Origin: JBEKTY01 sp049515555
Lineage (GTDB): Bacteria; Planctomycetota; Planctomycetia; Pirellulales; Thermoguttaceae
NCBI GenBank assembly: GCA_049515555.1
Contig: JBEKTY010000040.1
Span: 43,359 to 107,358 of the forward strand
Direction: 5' to 3'
DNA: 64,000 bases
In this document: in pieces, positions 1-7,562 of the stretch
Position numbering within the stretch: position 1 is the first letter of the stretch
How the letters are laid out: each line of letters opens with the position of its first letter
Translations under genes and position numbers: made by a program
The notes under the pieces: model-generated
What the model was told of the DNA's origin: nothing
The model's input: only the letters and a program-made list of their open reading frames with translations
Databases searched by the model: none

Positions 1-1
1 C

Positions 2-673
2 CAACTATGGCAGCTACGCCACCGTACAGACGAGCACGACCAACCAGACGCCGTTGACGTTCCATTATCGGAGGAAGCGAAAGAACGCTTCGCCCAGTTC
101 GTAAACGAGTGGGGTGAAGAGCAGTTTAGCACCACCAGCGGCGACCTGGCCGCGGTCTGGTCCAAGCTGGAGGCCACCTGCGCCCGGCTGGCGCTGATTT
201 TCCACCTGGCCCGGTACGCCGGCGGAGAACCCGTCGATCTTGATGCCGTGAACGCCGAAACGGTCGATGCCGCGGTCAAACTGACACGGTGGTTCGGCAA
301 CGAGGCCCGGCGGGTGTATGCCGTACTGGGCGAGAGTGAGGATGAGCAGGCCCACCGGGAGTTGGTCGAGTTAATCGCCCGCCGCGGGGGGAATGTGACA
401 GCTCGCGATCTCCAACAGGCCGCCCGGTCCCGATTCCCAACGGCAGATGACGCGGAGCGGGCACTGGCGAACCTTGCGGTGCATGGTCTTGGCGATTGGC
501 GGGTCGAGGATCACGGGGGCGGCCCGGGCCGGCCCGCGGCCGTCTTCACCCTTCATACAAACACACAATTAGGGTTTTCCACGACAGAACTGCAATTGTG
601 TGATTCTGTGAGCGGTAAAGAGGAGAGCGGAAACGGCGACGGGCAAACCCCAAGGGAGGGCCCTGGGAGATGA
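2..673 (+). CDS. DUF3987-type primase/helicase-like protein, C-terminal part (5' end outside window)
   Basis: The frame is open from base 2, so the gene starts upstream of the window. The visible 223 residues contain the pattern WSKLEATCARLALIFHLAR followed by a helical stretch (TVDAAVKLTRWFGNEARRVY). This is typical of the C-terminal part of DUF3987/YfjI-like proteins, which accompany integrated elements and have primase/helicase-like roles. The last 90 residues look like a winged-helix segment (LVELIARRGGNVTARDLQQAAR) and a low-complexity tail. The stop TGA overlaps the ATG of the next small frame (ATGA). The context of integrase and small accessory genes supports a mobile element. The family call is from pattern memory; function is inferred. 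Confidence 0.75.
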   Translation, partial: QLWQLRHRTDEHDQPDAVDVPLSEEAKERFAQFVNEWGEEQFSTTSGDLAAVWSKLEATCARLALIFHLARYAGGEPVDLDAVNAETVDAAVKLTRWFGNEARRVYAVLGESEDEQAHRELVELIARRGGNVTARDLQQAARSRFPTADDAERALANLAVHGLGDWRVEDHGGGPGRPAAVFTLHTNTQLGFSTTELQLCDSVSGKEESGNGDGQTPREGPGR

Positions 674-843
674 AGAAGGCCAAGCTCGTCCTAGCCCCGT
701 GGCCGCCAGCCCACCTGTCCGTGCCCGACCTGGCAACGCTGGAGGCCCAGAACGAGCCCGGCGCCGGCCGGGCGGCCCACCGGTGGCCGCTAGAGGCAGC
801 ACACAAGCCAATAAGCAGGAGAACCAGGAAATGGATTGCGTGA
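670..843 (+). CDS. small hypothetical protein, 57 aa
   Basis: A short frame starts with an ATG that overlaps the stop of the DUF3987 gene (ATGA at 670-673) and ends 13 bases inside the following gene. The product starts MKKAKLVLAPWPPAHLSVPD and ends in a basic segment (SRRTRKWIA). The double overlap, with the upstream stop and with the downstream start, suggests translational coupling within one transcript of the element. No domain is recognisable. It could also be chance, since GC-rich DNA carries many short open frames. Confidence 0.45.
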   Translation: MKKAKLVLAPWPPAHLSVPDLATLEAQNEPGAGRAAHRWPLEAAHKPISRRTRKWIA

Positions 844-1271
844 ACCTCAGAGAACGATTCGGCCGGCGATACCGCGTCGAGTACGAGGAAAGCTACTTCG
901 CCCAGTATGGCCTGAACGCCCGGGTTGACGATCCGTGGTTGCAGATCATCCCCTGCCAGTACGGCCATATCTACCCATGGGGGGTTGATAGGCTGGCAGC
1001 CTCGACGGATCGGCGGGGAGGGGTGGCCCGCCGGATAGCCGCTCTCGCCTTCATTGAAGTTTGGCAAGATGGGGATGATGGAATAACGGCACTTTTCCCT
1101 CTGGATAAGTTCGATGAGGTGGCCGCCTTGATGAAACCTAGGCGGCGGCGGCAAATGACGGAGGAACAGCGGCGAGCCGCAGTCGAGCGGCTAGCCAAGT
1201 ATGCCTTTACGCACGCACGTCAGCGACGCCGCGGAGGGCCACAAGCCCTTGAGACGGCCGAGACGGTCTAA
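831..1271 (+). CDS. hypothetical protein of the integrated element, 146 aa
   Basis: The start is taken at the ATG at 831 because AGGAG lies about 10 bases upstream; a longer frame back to 699 adds only low-complexity residues. The protein begins MDCVNLRERFGRRYRVEYEE and carries an aromatic, probably beta-rich core (WLQIIPCQYGHIYPWG, FIEVWQDG). It ends in a highly basic tail (KPRRRRQMTEEQRRAAVERL). The core and its place between the primase-like gene and the integrase suggest an accessory gene of the integrative element. I do not recognise a named domain and assign no function. Confidence 0.65.
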   Translation: MDCVNLRERFGRRYRVEYEESYFAQYGLNARVDDPWLQIIPCQYGHIYPWGVDRLAASTDRRGGVARRIAALAFIEVWQDGDDGITALFPLDKFDEVAALMKPRRRRQMTEEQRRAAVERLAKYAFTHARQRRRGGPQALETAETV

Positions 1272-1339
1272 ACCCTCAGCCTGGGGCCGCCGGACGCAAT
1301 AGGCGTACAGATACGCAACGGTTTTTCACCAGAAAGGCA

Positions 1340-1367
1340 GACCAGACCATGCGGACCAGACCATGCG
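1340..1367 (+). repeat. 14-bp exact tandem duplication upstream of integrase promoter
   Basis: GACCAGACCATGCG occurs twice back to back, ending 3 bases before the -35 box at 1371. The position fits an operator or recombinase/excisionase site controlling the integrase, but nothing in the sequence proves that. Confidence 0.6.
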
Positions 1368-1370
1368 GAG

Positions 1371-1399
1371 TTGACAAATAGGCCCCCGCGTTCGATAAT
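1371..1399 (+). promoter_or_regulatory. sigma70-type promoter for integrase
   Basis: TTGACA (1371-1376), a 17-base spacer and GATAAT (1394-1399) match the housekeeping consensus almost perfectly. This stands out in GC-rich DNA. The expected transcription start near 1406 leaves a leader of about 210 bases before the integrase ATG. The 343-base gap between 1271 and 1615 otherwise holds the 14-bp tandem duplication and a short leader frame. Confidence 0.7.
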
Positions 1400-1462
1400 A
1401 CGCCCGGCGGTCAATTCATCGGTGACCGCCAAGGGCTAGTAACCCTACAAGAGAATCTGAAG

Positions 1463-1618
1463 ATGGTTTCCGACAAACAGGCCCCGGGCCGTGGTATCCG
1501 TGCGCGTAACCAAGCGACGATCCGCATAGGCGGGGAGCAAGGCCGCGCGGCAGTCTCTTGCTGCTTACTACCGGGTATCACGGCCCGCGGTCTTTCTTGG
1601 AAAGTCTCTCGACTATGA
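1463..1618 (+). CDS. possible 51-aa leader peptide overlapping integrase start
   Basis: This open frame lies in the integrase leader, starting MVSDKQAPGRGIRARNQATI and ending in a TGA that overlaps the integrase ATG at 1615 (ATGA). Such an arrangement could couple integrase translation to the leader. The composition is ordinary and there is no strong ribosome-binding site, so it may be fortuitous. Confidence 0.3.
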   Translation: MVSDKQAPGRGIRARNQATIRIGGEQGRAAVSCCLLPGITARGLSWKVSRL

Positions 1619-2898
1619 GCGGCGAAATCAAGGTTTCCGTGTTCAAGTACCCCGACCGGCGAAATCTGGTCTTGGGATACGATGATCCGCTGACCGGCAA
1701 GCGGGTTACAAAGTCTGCCAAGACGAGCGACCCGACCGCAGCCGAGCGTGCCGCGGCCGTTTGGCAGGACGAGCTGACCAGCGGGCGCTATGTCGCCCCA
1801 TTGAAAATGACCTGGCAGGACTTCCGGCAGCGGTACGAAAAGGAGAAGCTGCAAAGCCTAGCCCCGGGTAGCCTCCTTGCCGCAAGAATCACTCTCGACT
1901 ACATCGAAGAGATAGTGAACCCCGACCGGCTGGCCAAGATCACGGCCGACGTGGTAAGCCGGTTTCAATCCAAGCTACGGGACCGTGGCATCAAGGAGAC
2001 CACTACCGCCCACCACATGCGAAACGTGAAGGCGGCGTTGCGCTGGGCGGTTTCTATGGGGCTGCTGGCCAAGTGCCCCAACATCGAAATGCCCAAGGTG
2101 CCCAGGGGGCAATCCCTGATGAAAGGGCGGCCGATCACCGGCGAGGAGTTCGACCGGATGATAACCGCGGCGTCCGAGGTTCGGCCCCACGACGCCGTAA
2201 CCTGGACGCGATTCCTAACCGGCCTGTGGCTGAGTGGGTTGCGGCTGGAAGAGGCTTGCAGCCTATCTTGGGACGAAGACGCCCCTTTCTCCGTGGACCT
2301 GTCCGGGCGCAGGCCCGTCTTCCGAATCCTGGCAGCGGCCCAGAAGGCTCGGCGAGACGAATTGCTGCCGATGACCCCCGACTTTGCCGAGTGGCTGTTG
2401 AACGGCACCCTTGAGGCTGAGCGGCACGGGAAGGTTTTCAAGATCACCACTACCCGCGGTGCCCAGCCCTTCCACTACCGCCACGTGGGGTGCGTTGTCT
2501 CTGCTATCGGCAAGAAGGCCGGCGTGGTGGTGGCTACGGTCGAGAAACGCCGGAAGGACAAGGAAACCGGCAAGCTCGTTTCCGTCACCGTGAAGAAGTT
2601 CGCATCGGCCCACGACCTGCGCCGGGCCTTCGGGACCAGGTGGAGCAAGAAGGTCATGCCCCCGGCGCTGCAACGGCTGATGCGGCATTCCGATCTGTCA
2701 ACGACGATGAAATACTACGTTTCGGTAACGGCCGCCGAACTGGCGGACGAGTTGTGGGCCAAGTACGCCCCCGAGGGCGAAAAGCTCAGCCAAGGTAACA
2801 AACAGGGTAACAGGGGCCCGAAAGGGCAGAAAACCGGGAGCCGGAAGAATGACGCTAAGTCCTTGCAATCAAAAGCAAATGCGGACGCCGGGACTTGA
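1615..2898 (+). CDS. tyrosine recombinase / phage-type integrase
   Basis: Catalyses site-specific integration and excision of the element to its left. The start is the ATG at 1615 (MSGEIKVSVFKYPDRRN) with GGAAAG about 10 bases upstream; the frame is open back to 1558. The product has 427 residues: an N-terminal arm-binding region, a core-binding SAM-like helical domain (about 65-150), and a catalytic domain. Catalytic signatures are visible: Arg in SGLRLEEACSLSW (about residue 210), the HDLRR box, and LMRHSDLSTTMKYYV with the second His and the nucleophilic Tyr. The last codons lie inside the 3' end of tRNA-Leu on the opposite strand, the usual arrangement for a tRNA-targeting integrase next to its attachment site. 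Confidence 0.93.
   Translation: MSGEIKVSVFKYPDRRNLVLGYDDPLTGKRVTKSAKTSDPTAAERAAAVWQDELTSGRYVAPLKMTWQDFRQRYEKEKLQSLAPGSLLAARITLDYIEEIVNPDRLAKITADVVSRFQSKLRDRGIKETTTAHHMRNVKAALRWAVSMGLLAKCPNIEMPKVPRGQSLMKGRPITGEEFDRMITAASEVRPHDAVTWTRFLTGLWLSGLRLEEACSLSWDEDAPFSVDLSGRRPVFRILAAAQKARRDELLPMTPDFAEWLLNGTLEAERHGKVFKITTTRGAQPFHYRHVGCVVSAIGKKAGVVVATVEKRRKDKETGKLVSVTVKKFASAHDLRRAFGTRWSKKVMPPALQRLMRHSDLSTTMKYYVSVTAAELADELWAKYAPEGEKLSQGNKQGNRGPKGQKTGSRKNDAKSLQSKANADAGT
2880..2898. other. probable attachment site core (att) in tRNA-Leu 3' end
   Basis: The integrase stop codon sits inside the T-arm/acceptor part of the tRNA. Elements of this type recombine at the 3' end of tRNA genes and rebuild them. The partner copy of the att core would lie left of the window, so the exact core cannot be defined here. 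Confidence 0.45.
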
Positions 2899-2961
2899 AC
2901 CCGGATGCCTCTCGGCACAAGATCCTAAGTCTTGCGTGTCTGCCAATTCCACCACGTCCGC
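2880..2961 (-). tRNA. tRNA-Leu(UAG)
   Basis: Read on the minus strand, the 7-bp acceptor stem GCGGACG/CGTCCGC, a D arm, an anticodon stem CAAGA/TCTTG with loop CTTAGGA (anticodon UAG), a long variable arm and the T loop GTTCAAG fold as a class II leucine tRNA. The CCA end is not encoded. Its 3' portion is overlapped by the end of the integrase gene, so it is the likely chromosomal target of the element. Confidence 0.95.
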
Positions 2962-2970
2962 GTAGGGTAA

Positions 2971-3002
2971 GTAGGGCGGGTCGAGCGGAGAAAAGCCCCA
3001 CC
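2971..3002 (+). repeat. family B dispersed repeat, single arm
   Basis: This segment shares its pattern (GTAGGGCGGGTCGAGC then GCCCCACC) with the inverted pair at 7910-8011. It lies just upstream of the tRNA-Leu 5' end. Degenerate GTCCGTC-rich sequence fills the rest of the gene-free stretch to 3149. Confidence 0.6.
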
Positions 3003-3149
3003 ATTTCCGGCGGACGACAGACGGGAGTGCTTTCGTCCGCCGCCCGCCCTCCACCGTCCGTCGCGGCTCCGGTGGGACCGCGCCGGGCTTGTCCCACGCT
3101 ACAACTTTCCGTCCGTCGCCCGTCCTCCGTCGTTGTTCCCGGAGTGCTT

Positions 3150-3294
3150 CCGTCCGTCGTCCGTCACCCGTCGTCCGTCGTGGTCTCCGCCCGTCGTCCG
3201 TCACCCGTCGTCCGTCGTGGTCTCCGTCCGTCGTCCGTCACCCGTCGTCCGTCGTGGTCTCCGCCCGTCGTCCGTCACCCGTCGTCCGTCGTTA
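3150..3294 (+). repeat. 37-bp tandem repeat array, about 4 copies
   Basis: The phrase CCGTCACCC recurs at 3161, 3198, 3235 and 3272, an exact 37-base period. The surrounding bases are also nearly identical, built from CGTC/CCGTC submotifs and GTGGTCTCCG. There are no spacers, so it is not a CRISPR array. Degenerate copies of the submotif continue leftward to about 3050. The array runs up to the stop codon of the following minus-strand gene. Confidence 0.85.
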
Positions 3295-3639
3295 TTCCTT
3301 CTTCTTCTCGGCGGCGCAGGGGAAGCTGCTGGCCGGGCAGTAGGAGCAGTCGCCGCTGCCGCTGCCTTCCAGATTCCGCACTACCCGTAGCGGCTGGTCC
3401 GCGGCGGCGGTTTCGGGGGCCGCGCCGCCCGCTTCGGCCACGACGTACCAGGCGCTGCCCGGGCGGTCCATGTTCTGACGGTTCAGGCTGCGGACCGTGG
3501 CCAGGGCCTCGTTAAGGTCCGTACGCGGCGTGGGGGGCCCTGCTTGCGGCGCCCGGGCCAGGCAGTTCGGCACGTCCAACGGCCCACGGGGTTCCCAGCC
3601 CTCGGGCCACCAAACCGTTGCAACCTCGTACTGCGTCAT
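3292..3639 (-). CDS. small hypothetical protein, 115 aa
   Basis: The start is placed at the ATG giving MTQYEVATVWWPEGWEPRG; the longer open frame upstream reads through a palindromic repeat and is not credible. The N-terminal half is Trp/Pro rich with a conserved-looking DVPNCLARAPQAG segment. The middle (TDLNEALATVRSLNRQNMD) is helical, followed by a beta strand (SAWYVVAEA). The C-terminus carries two cysteines (GDCSYCPASSFPC) and a Lys/Glu tail. The pattern suggests a small cytosolic protein. The Cys pair could bind a metal, but this is speculation. The tandem array begins at its stop codon. Confidence 0.55.
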   Translation of the reverse strand: MTQYEVATVWWPEGWEPRGPLDVPNCLARAPQAGPPTPRTDLNEALATVRSLNRQNMDRPGSAWYVVAEAGGAAPETAAADQPLRVVRNLEGSGSGDCSYCPASSFPCAAEKKKE

Positions 3640-3693
3640 TGCCAGTAGCCCCTGTGTAACCGTTGACCGGCCGCGCCACAGTAGCACGCCACA

Positions 3694-3768
3694 GTAGCAC
3701 GCCACACGCCGTGTGCCGTCCGCCACACCTTTTTCCGCTTCAGACGGCACACGGCGTGTGCCTGCTAC
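3694..3768. repeat. family A palindromic repeat, paired copy (A1)
   Basis: Two inverted arms built on CACACGCCGTGTGCCGTC and its complement flank a short centre, ending in GTAGCA/TGCTAC at the outer edges. Each arm is itself a near-palindrome. The left outer edge (CACAGTAGCACGC) is duplicated in tandem at 3677-3703. The same sequence occurs at 6263, 26585-26661 and 27679. Confidence 0.85.
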
Positions 3769-3862
3769 ACTTGTCAGGCGATCGCCACCGGCCGGGTGAT
3801 ATAACTTGCCTACTGCAATGTAACACCGGCTGCCGGCGCCGGCAAGAGCTGCCGCCAGCGGA

Positions 3863-4309
3863 TCATTCGTCCCGCGCGAAATGCGGCATCGCTTGGGGAA
3901 TCTCCAGCGCCAGCTCGACCAGGCCGGCATACTGGCCGTTGCGGTACCAGGGCGCCTGGTAGATCAGCTTGCGAACGCCGCCCTTCTCGATCGTATACAC
4001 GTTGGCCGTTTGGCGGCTTGCGATCGGCCGAGGAGTAACTTTATCGGTCGGGAGGGGGACAGTCCCATTTTCGTCGGACGAAAATTGGGACAGTCCCCGG
4101 GTTGTTTCTCGGCCGATGCGGAGCAAATCCAGAAACTTGGACCGCGAGGGCTCGGGATGGCAATCCGCCAGATCGCTGCCGATCAGTTTCCGGCCGCCTT
4201 GGCCGGCGAAGGCCCGCTCCGCGCTGTCATTCATTTCCACGAGGATTCCGCGGGCGTCGCAGACGGTGATAGCCCCGGGGAACTCTCGGGTCCAAGGATG
4301 ATCGTCCAT
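3863..4309 (-). CDS. PAS-domain protein with palindromic repeat inside the gene
   Basis: A single-domain sensor-like protein of 148 residues. Residues about 10-68 match the start of a PAS fold (GAITVCDARGILVEMNDSAE). Residues about 100-140 match its C-terminal strands (QTANVYTIEKGGVRKLIYQ, YAGLVELALEIP). Between them lie about 30 extra residues. They include a segment encoded by the near-perfect inverted repeat at 4053-4098, which keeps the frame open. There is no kinase or output domain, so it may act through a partner or bind a small ligand. The PAS call comes from the pattern of strands; ligand and partner are unknown. Confidence 0.75.
   Translation of the reverse strand: MDDHPWTREFPGAITVCDARGILVEMNDSAERAFAGQGGRKLIGSDLADCHPEPSRSKFLDLLRIGRETTRGLSQFSSDENGTVPLPTDKVTPRPIASRQTANVYTIEKGGVRKLIYQAPWYRNGQYAGLVELALEIPQAMPHFARDE
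4053..4098. repeat. family C inverted repeat inside PAS gene
   Basis: GGGGACAGTCCC plus ATTTTCGTC is mirrored by GACGAAAATTGGGACAGTCCCC with one mismatch and a one-base bulge. It lies wholly within the coding frame (residues about 71-86). A half copy of the family occurs at 15654-15677. Confidence 0.85.
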
Positions 4310-4490
4310 GTCTTATGCTCCGCACGGTTTGCAACGATCCGAACCGTAACAATAGGGGATGCGTCGTATCATTCCTGGCCGCGCACAGTATACATCTTTT
4401 TTGACTTTTCTGTCGGGGCGGGCGAGAATAGAGGTTGACTCCCGCCGGGTGGCGGGGGCGATTCTTCTCGTGGCTTTTCAAACAAGTACC

Positions 4491-6254
4491 ATGCGTGCAA
4501 GGCAGGCCGCCCTCTTCTGGCTGGTGGTCTTGGGTGGCGCTGCGCTGCCCGCGGCGTGTCCGCCGGCGGCGGCGCGGGCCGACGGCGGCGCCACCTATGT
4601 GCTCGACCCCAAGGCAGTGCTCCAGGGTTCCAGCTATCTGGAGACCGACCTTCCGGCGGACTGGACGGGCATGGTCGTCAATTCCTTCGTGGGCGCAAAC
4701 CGCTTCTACGCCAGCGGCATCACCGGCCAGGAGACCACGACCGCCAATATCGAAGCGGGACTGATTTGGGGCGGGGCCACCGGCCACCAGACCCTCACAC
4801 AGGTGACGAATTATTACGCCGATACGACCGACGGCGCCTTGGGCGCGATCGACCGCCACGCCACCTGGGTGGGGATGATCATCGGCGGCCAAAATGTGCC
4901 CGGCAACCCGAAGGACTGGCAGACCGGCATCGCTCCCGGCACCAATTTGTGCTCCGGGGCCATCGCCACCGCCTGGAGCGGAACGGCCTACGGCAGTGGA
5001 TTCACTTCTTCGGCCGACCCTACCTTCAGCATCACCACGGCCACCATGCTCAACGCTTATAACCACTATTTCGGCACGGCCGACGTAATCAACAGCAGTT
5101 GGGGCTTTACCGACCCGTCCGGCACCAATGCCTGGACGGTGGCCTTGGACGGGCTGGCTGCGGCCAATCCCGGCACGACCTTCGTCGCGGCCGTCGGCAA
5201 CAACGGCAGTGGTACCAACCGGGTCGGGGCGCCGGCCTCGGGGTACAACTCCATCAGCGTCGGCGGGCTGGGCAATGCCAATAACTACGACACGATCTCC
5301 TCGACCAGCAGCGGGGGGCCGCAGGACTACAAGGACACCACGCAGACCGTTCATAACGTCCGGGCGGCGGTAGACCTGGTGGCGCCGGGCCAGGACCTCC
5401 TAACCGCCTATTACGGCGGCCAAACGGGCGGCAACGGCACCACGCTGTCCGGCTCGGCGGCCGGTCCCTCCGGCAACAACTACTACCAGCCCGTGGCGGG
5501 CACGAGCTTCGCCGCCCCCATCGTGGCCGGCGGCGCCGCCCTGCTGGATAGCGCCAGCCATGTCAACGCCCTGCCGTCGCAATCGCGCGATGCCCGCGTC
5601 GTCCGCGCCGTGCTGATGAACTCGGCCGATAAGATCGCCGGCTGGGACAATGGCCAGCAGTCGGTCTCAGGGGTCATCACCACCACCCAGTCGCTCGACT
5701 GGAACCTGGGCGCCGGACGCCTCAACTTGAGCCGGGCCTATGACCAGTACCTTTCGGGCACGACGGGCGTGCCGGGACAGGCGGGGGGTACAATCGCGCC
5801 GGTGGGCTGGGATCTTGGTCTGCTCGGCGGTGTCGGGGCCTACAACGATTACGTCTTCAATTCCGCACTGGCCGGCGGCAGCACGCTCGACGTTACCCTG
5901 GATTGGTTCCGCGACCGGGCACTCAACATGTCGACGCTGACGGCCTCGGACAGCGGGTTCGCGAATCTGGACCTCCAGGTCTGGGACGCCACCTTCTCGC
6001 ACCTCATCGCCACTTCAGACAGCCTCTATAACGACGCCGAGGAGTTGCACTTCCAACTGCCCGACGACGGCCAGTACGGTCTGCGGGTGACGTACACCAG
6101 CCAGGTCTTCGGCACGCCGGTGGCCGAAGACTACGGTCTGGCGTGGTCCGCCACGGCAGTGCCCGAGCCGGGGACGCTGGCACTGCTGAGCTTGGCGGTT
6201 CTGGGCCTGCTGGTGCGTTGGGCCTGCCGCCGCGCGCCGCGATGGCCGTTGTGA
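4491..6254 (+). CDS. PEP-CTERM subtilisin-like (S8) serine protease
   Basis: Exported and probably surface-sorted protease of 587 residues. The start at 4491 gives a signal peptide (MRARQAALFWLVVLGGAALP); upstream codons in the same frame look non-coding. S8 motifs are visible: His123 in DRHATWVGMIIGG, an oxyanion-region VGNNGSG near 237, and Ser339 in GTSFAAPIVAGGAA. The usual catalytic Asp motif is not present: the corresponding segment reads ANIEAGLIWGGATGH, with Glu88 where Asp is expected. A beta-sandwich (about 400-545) follows. It ends in the sorting signal VPEPGTLALLSLAVLGLL plus Arg-rich tail, recognised by an exosortase-like system. It is divergent from the PAS gene. Confidence 0.88.
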   Translation: MRARQAALFWLVVLGGAALPAACPPAAARADGGATYVLDPKAVLQGSSYLETDLPADWTGMVVNSFVGANRFYASGITGQETTTANIEAGLIWGGATGHQTLTQVTNYYADTTDGALGAIDRHATWVGMIIGGQNVPGNPKDWQTGIAPGTNLCSGAIATAWSGTAYGSGFTSSADPTFSITTATMLNAYNHYFGTADVINSSWGFTDPSGTNAWTVALDGLAAANPGTTFVAAVGNNGSGTNRVGAPASGYNSISVGGLGNANNYDTISSTSSGGPQDYKDTTQTVHNVRAAVDLVAPGQDLLTAYYGGQTGGNGTTLSGSAAGPSGNNYYQPVAGTSFAAPIVAGGAALLDSASHVNALPSQSRDARVVRAVLMNSADKIAGWDNGQQSVSGVITTTQSLDWNLGAGRLNLSRAYDQYLSGTTGVPGQAGGTIAPVGWDLGLLGGVGAYNDYVFNSALAGGSTLDVTLDWFRDRALNMSTLTASDSGFANLDLQVWDATFSHLIATSDSLYNDAEELHFQLPDDGQYGLRVTYTSQVFGTPVAEDYGLAWSATAVPEPGTLALLSLAVLGLLVRWACRRAPRWPL

Positions 6255-6262
6255 ACCCCAAT

Positions 6263-6288
6263 GTAGCAGGCACACGCCGTGTGCCGTC
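6263..6288. repeat. family A palindromic repeat, single copy (A2)
   Basis: One near-palindromic arm (CAGGCACACGCCGTGTGCCG) lies 9 bases after the subtilase stop and could form a terminator-like hairpin without a T run. Confidence 0.75.
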
Positions 6289-6303
6289 CCCGGGTTCGGC
6301 GCG

Positions 6304-6356
6304 GGTCTCCCGACCCCGCCGTCGCCCGACCGGAGGTCTCCGGGGTTCGGGAGACC
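6304..6356. repeat. family H inverted repeat
   Basis: GGTCTCCCGACCCCG is mirrored by CGGGGTTCGGGAGACC. It lies directly after the family A copy, between the convergent subtilase and TPR genes, where it may serve as a bidirectional terminator. Confidence 0.65.
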
Positions 6357-6461
6357 TACAAATCGGCCGTGTGGCTCGGTCGGAGACCGGCCACAACGCG
6401 GAAGAACTCACAAGCCCAGCGTGTCCGGCTACACTTTGTTCAAGCTACCCTTTGAGTCCCC

Positions 6462-7562
6462 TTACAGCGCGTGGCCCACAGGGGCCGGCCCGGTGGGCAT
6501 CGGGGGCGGCGACAAGGGCTCGTTCGCCTTGATCTGCTTGAGGAAGTGCGCCGCCAGCTTGTCTTGCGGCGTGAGCTTGACGGCCTCGGTCAGCTCGGTC
6601 TTGGCGTTGTCCTTCGCCCCGGTCATCAGGTAATGATAGGCCAGTAAGAACCGCCCCGCCGCCGAGTTGGGCGCACTGGCGACGCTCTTCTCCAGGGCCC
6701 GCAACTGATTGGTGTACTTCGAGGCATCGCCGTAGTAGCCGTAGAGCGTGTTCCAGTCGGCCATGGGCCCCAGGGCCATTGCCGCGTGGGCCTCGGTGGC
6801 GGCGGCCCGGTAGTCGTCCAGGGCGAACAGCGCCAGCGAGATCAACTCGTGGACCTTCGCGTTCTGCGGCGCTTCCACAGCCGAATGACCGGCCAATCGC
6901 AAGGCATTCCGATAATCGCCCGAGGCGAAGGCCGAGCGGGCTTCCGTGTAGTACTGAAGCGCCTCGGACGGCCCTTCCGCGTTGGCGGCCTCGGGTGTCG
7001 ACTCCGGCGGGGTCACGTTCGTCATGGAGGTCGAATAGGAGTACGGCGAGTACGCGGTCGTCGTGCCGCTATCCGGGTAGACGAAGCAATAGCTGGGGTA
7101 GTCGTTGTAATAGTAATACGGATAGCCGAATCCCCACCAGTCCAACCCCAATCCCAATCCCCATCCCCACCAGGGCCAGAACCCGCCATAGAACGGATAG
7201 AACCCATGGTGATGGCCCCACCAATCACCGTGGTGGTCCCATCCGGAATGGCCTGTGAAGTGGTGATCCCATTCGTGGCTGGTCCACGCGTTGGGCATGT
7301 GGGCGGAATAGGGGGACATGTTGCCGTGGCCCGACCAATTGCTGCCGTTCCACGAGCCACTGTGGCCACCGCTCCAGCCGCTGGCGGCGTGTCCGCCGCT
7401 CCAGCCGCTGCCGCTATGGCCACCCCCCCAACCGCCACCGCCATGACCGCCGCCACCGCCGCCACCACCGCCACCATGGGCGGCAAGCGCGGGGCTCCCG
7501 GCCAAAGCCACCGCCACCACGGCCACAAGACATATCTTCTCGAAGAACCGCTTAGTTGACAC
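6462..7562 (-). CDS. exported Gly/His-rich protein with C-terminal TPR repeats
   Basis: Translation most likely starts at the GTG at 7562: AAGGGGG lies 6 bases upstream, and the product then begins with a clean signal peptide (STKRFFEKICLVAVVAVALA, cleavage after ALA). An ATG 15 codons earlier lacks this. Residues about 30-130 are a low-complexity Gly/His/Trp/Ser region (GGGGHGGGGWGGG, DHHGDWWGHHHG), then an aromatic Tyr/Trp stretch. The C-terminal 190 residues form TPR-like helical pairs (ALQYYTEARSAFASGDYRNA, AAGRFLLAYHYLMTGAKDNA). Such proteins occur in planctomycetes; the His-rich part might bind metal and the TPR part a protein partner. The function is unknown. Confidence 0.8.
   Translation of the reverse strand: MSTKRFFEKICLVAVVAVALAGSPALAAHGGGGGGGGGGHGGGGWGGGHSGSGWSGGHAASGWSGGHSGSWNGSNWSGHGNMSPYSAHMPNAWTSHEWDHHFTGHSGWDHHGDWWGHHHGFYPFYGGFWPWWGWGLGLGLDWWGFGYPYYYYNDYPSYCFVYPDSGTTTAYSPYSYSTSMTNVTPPESTPEAANAEGPSEALQYYTEARSAFASGDYRNALRLAGHSAVEAPQNAKVHELISLALFALDDYRAAATEAHAAMALGPMADWNTLYGYYGDASKYTNQLRALEKSVASAPNSAAGRFLLAYHYLMTGAKDNAKTELTEAVKLTPQDKLAAHFLKQIKANEPLSPPPMPTGPAPVGHAL

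Noticed and set aside
3150..3294. CRISPR array
   Set aside because: The 37-bp units are contiguous, with no unique spacers and no cas genes in the window.
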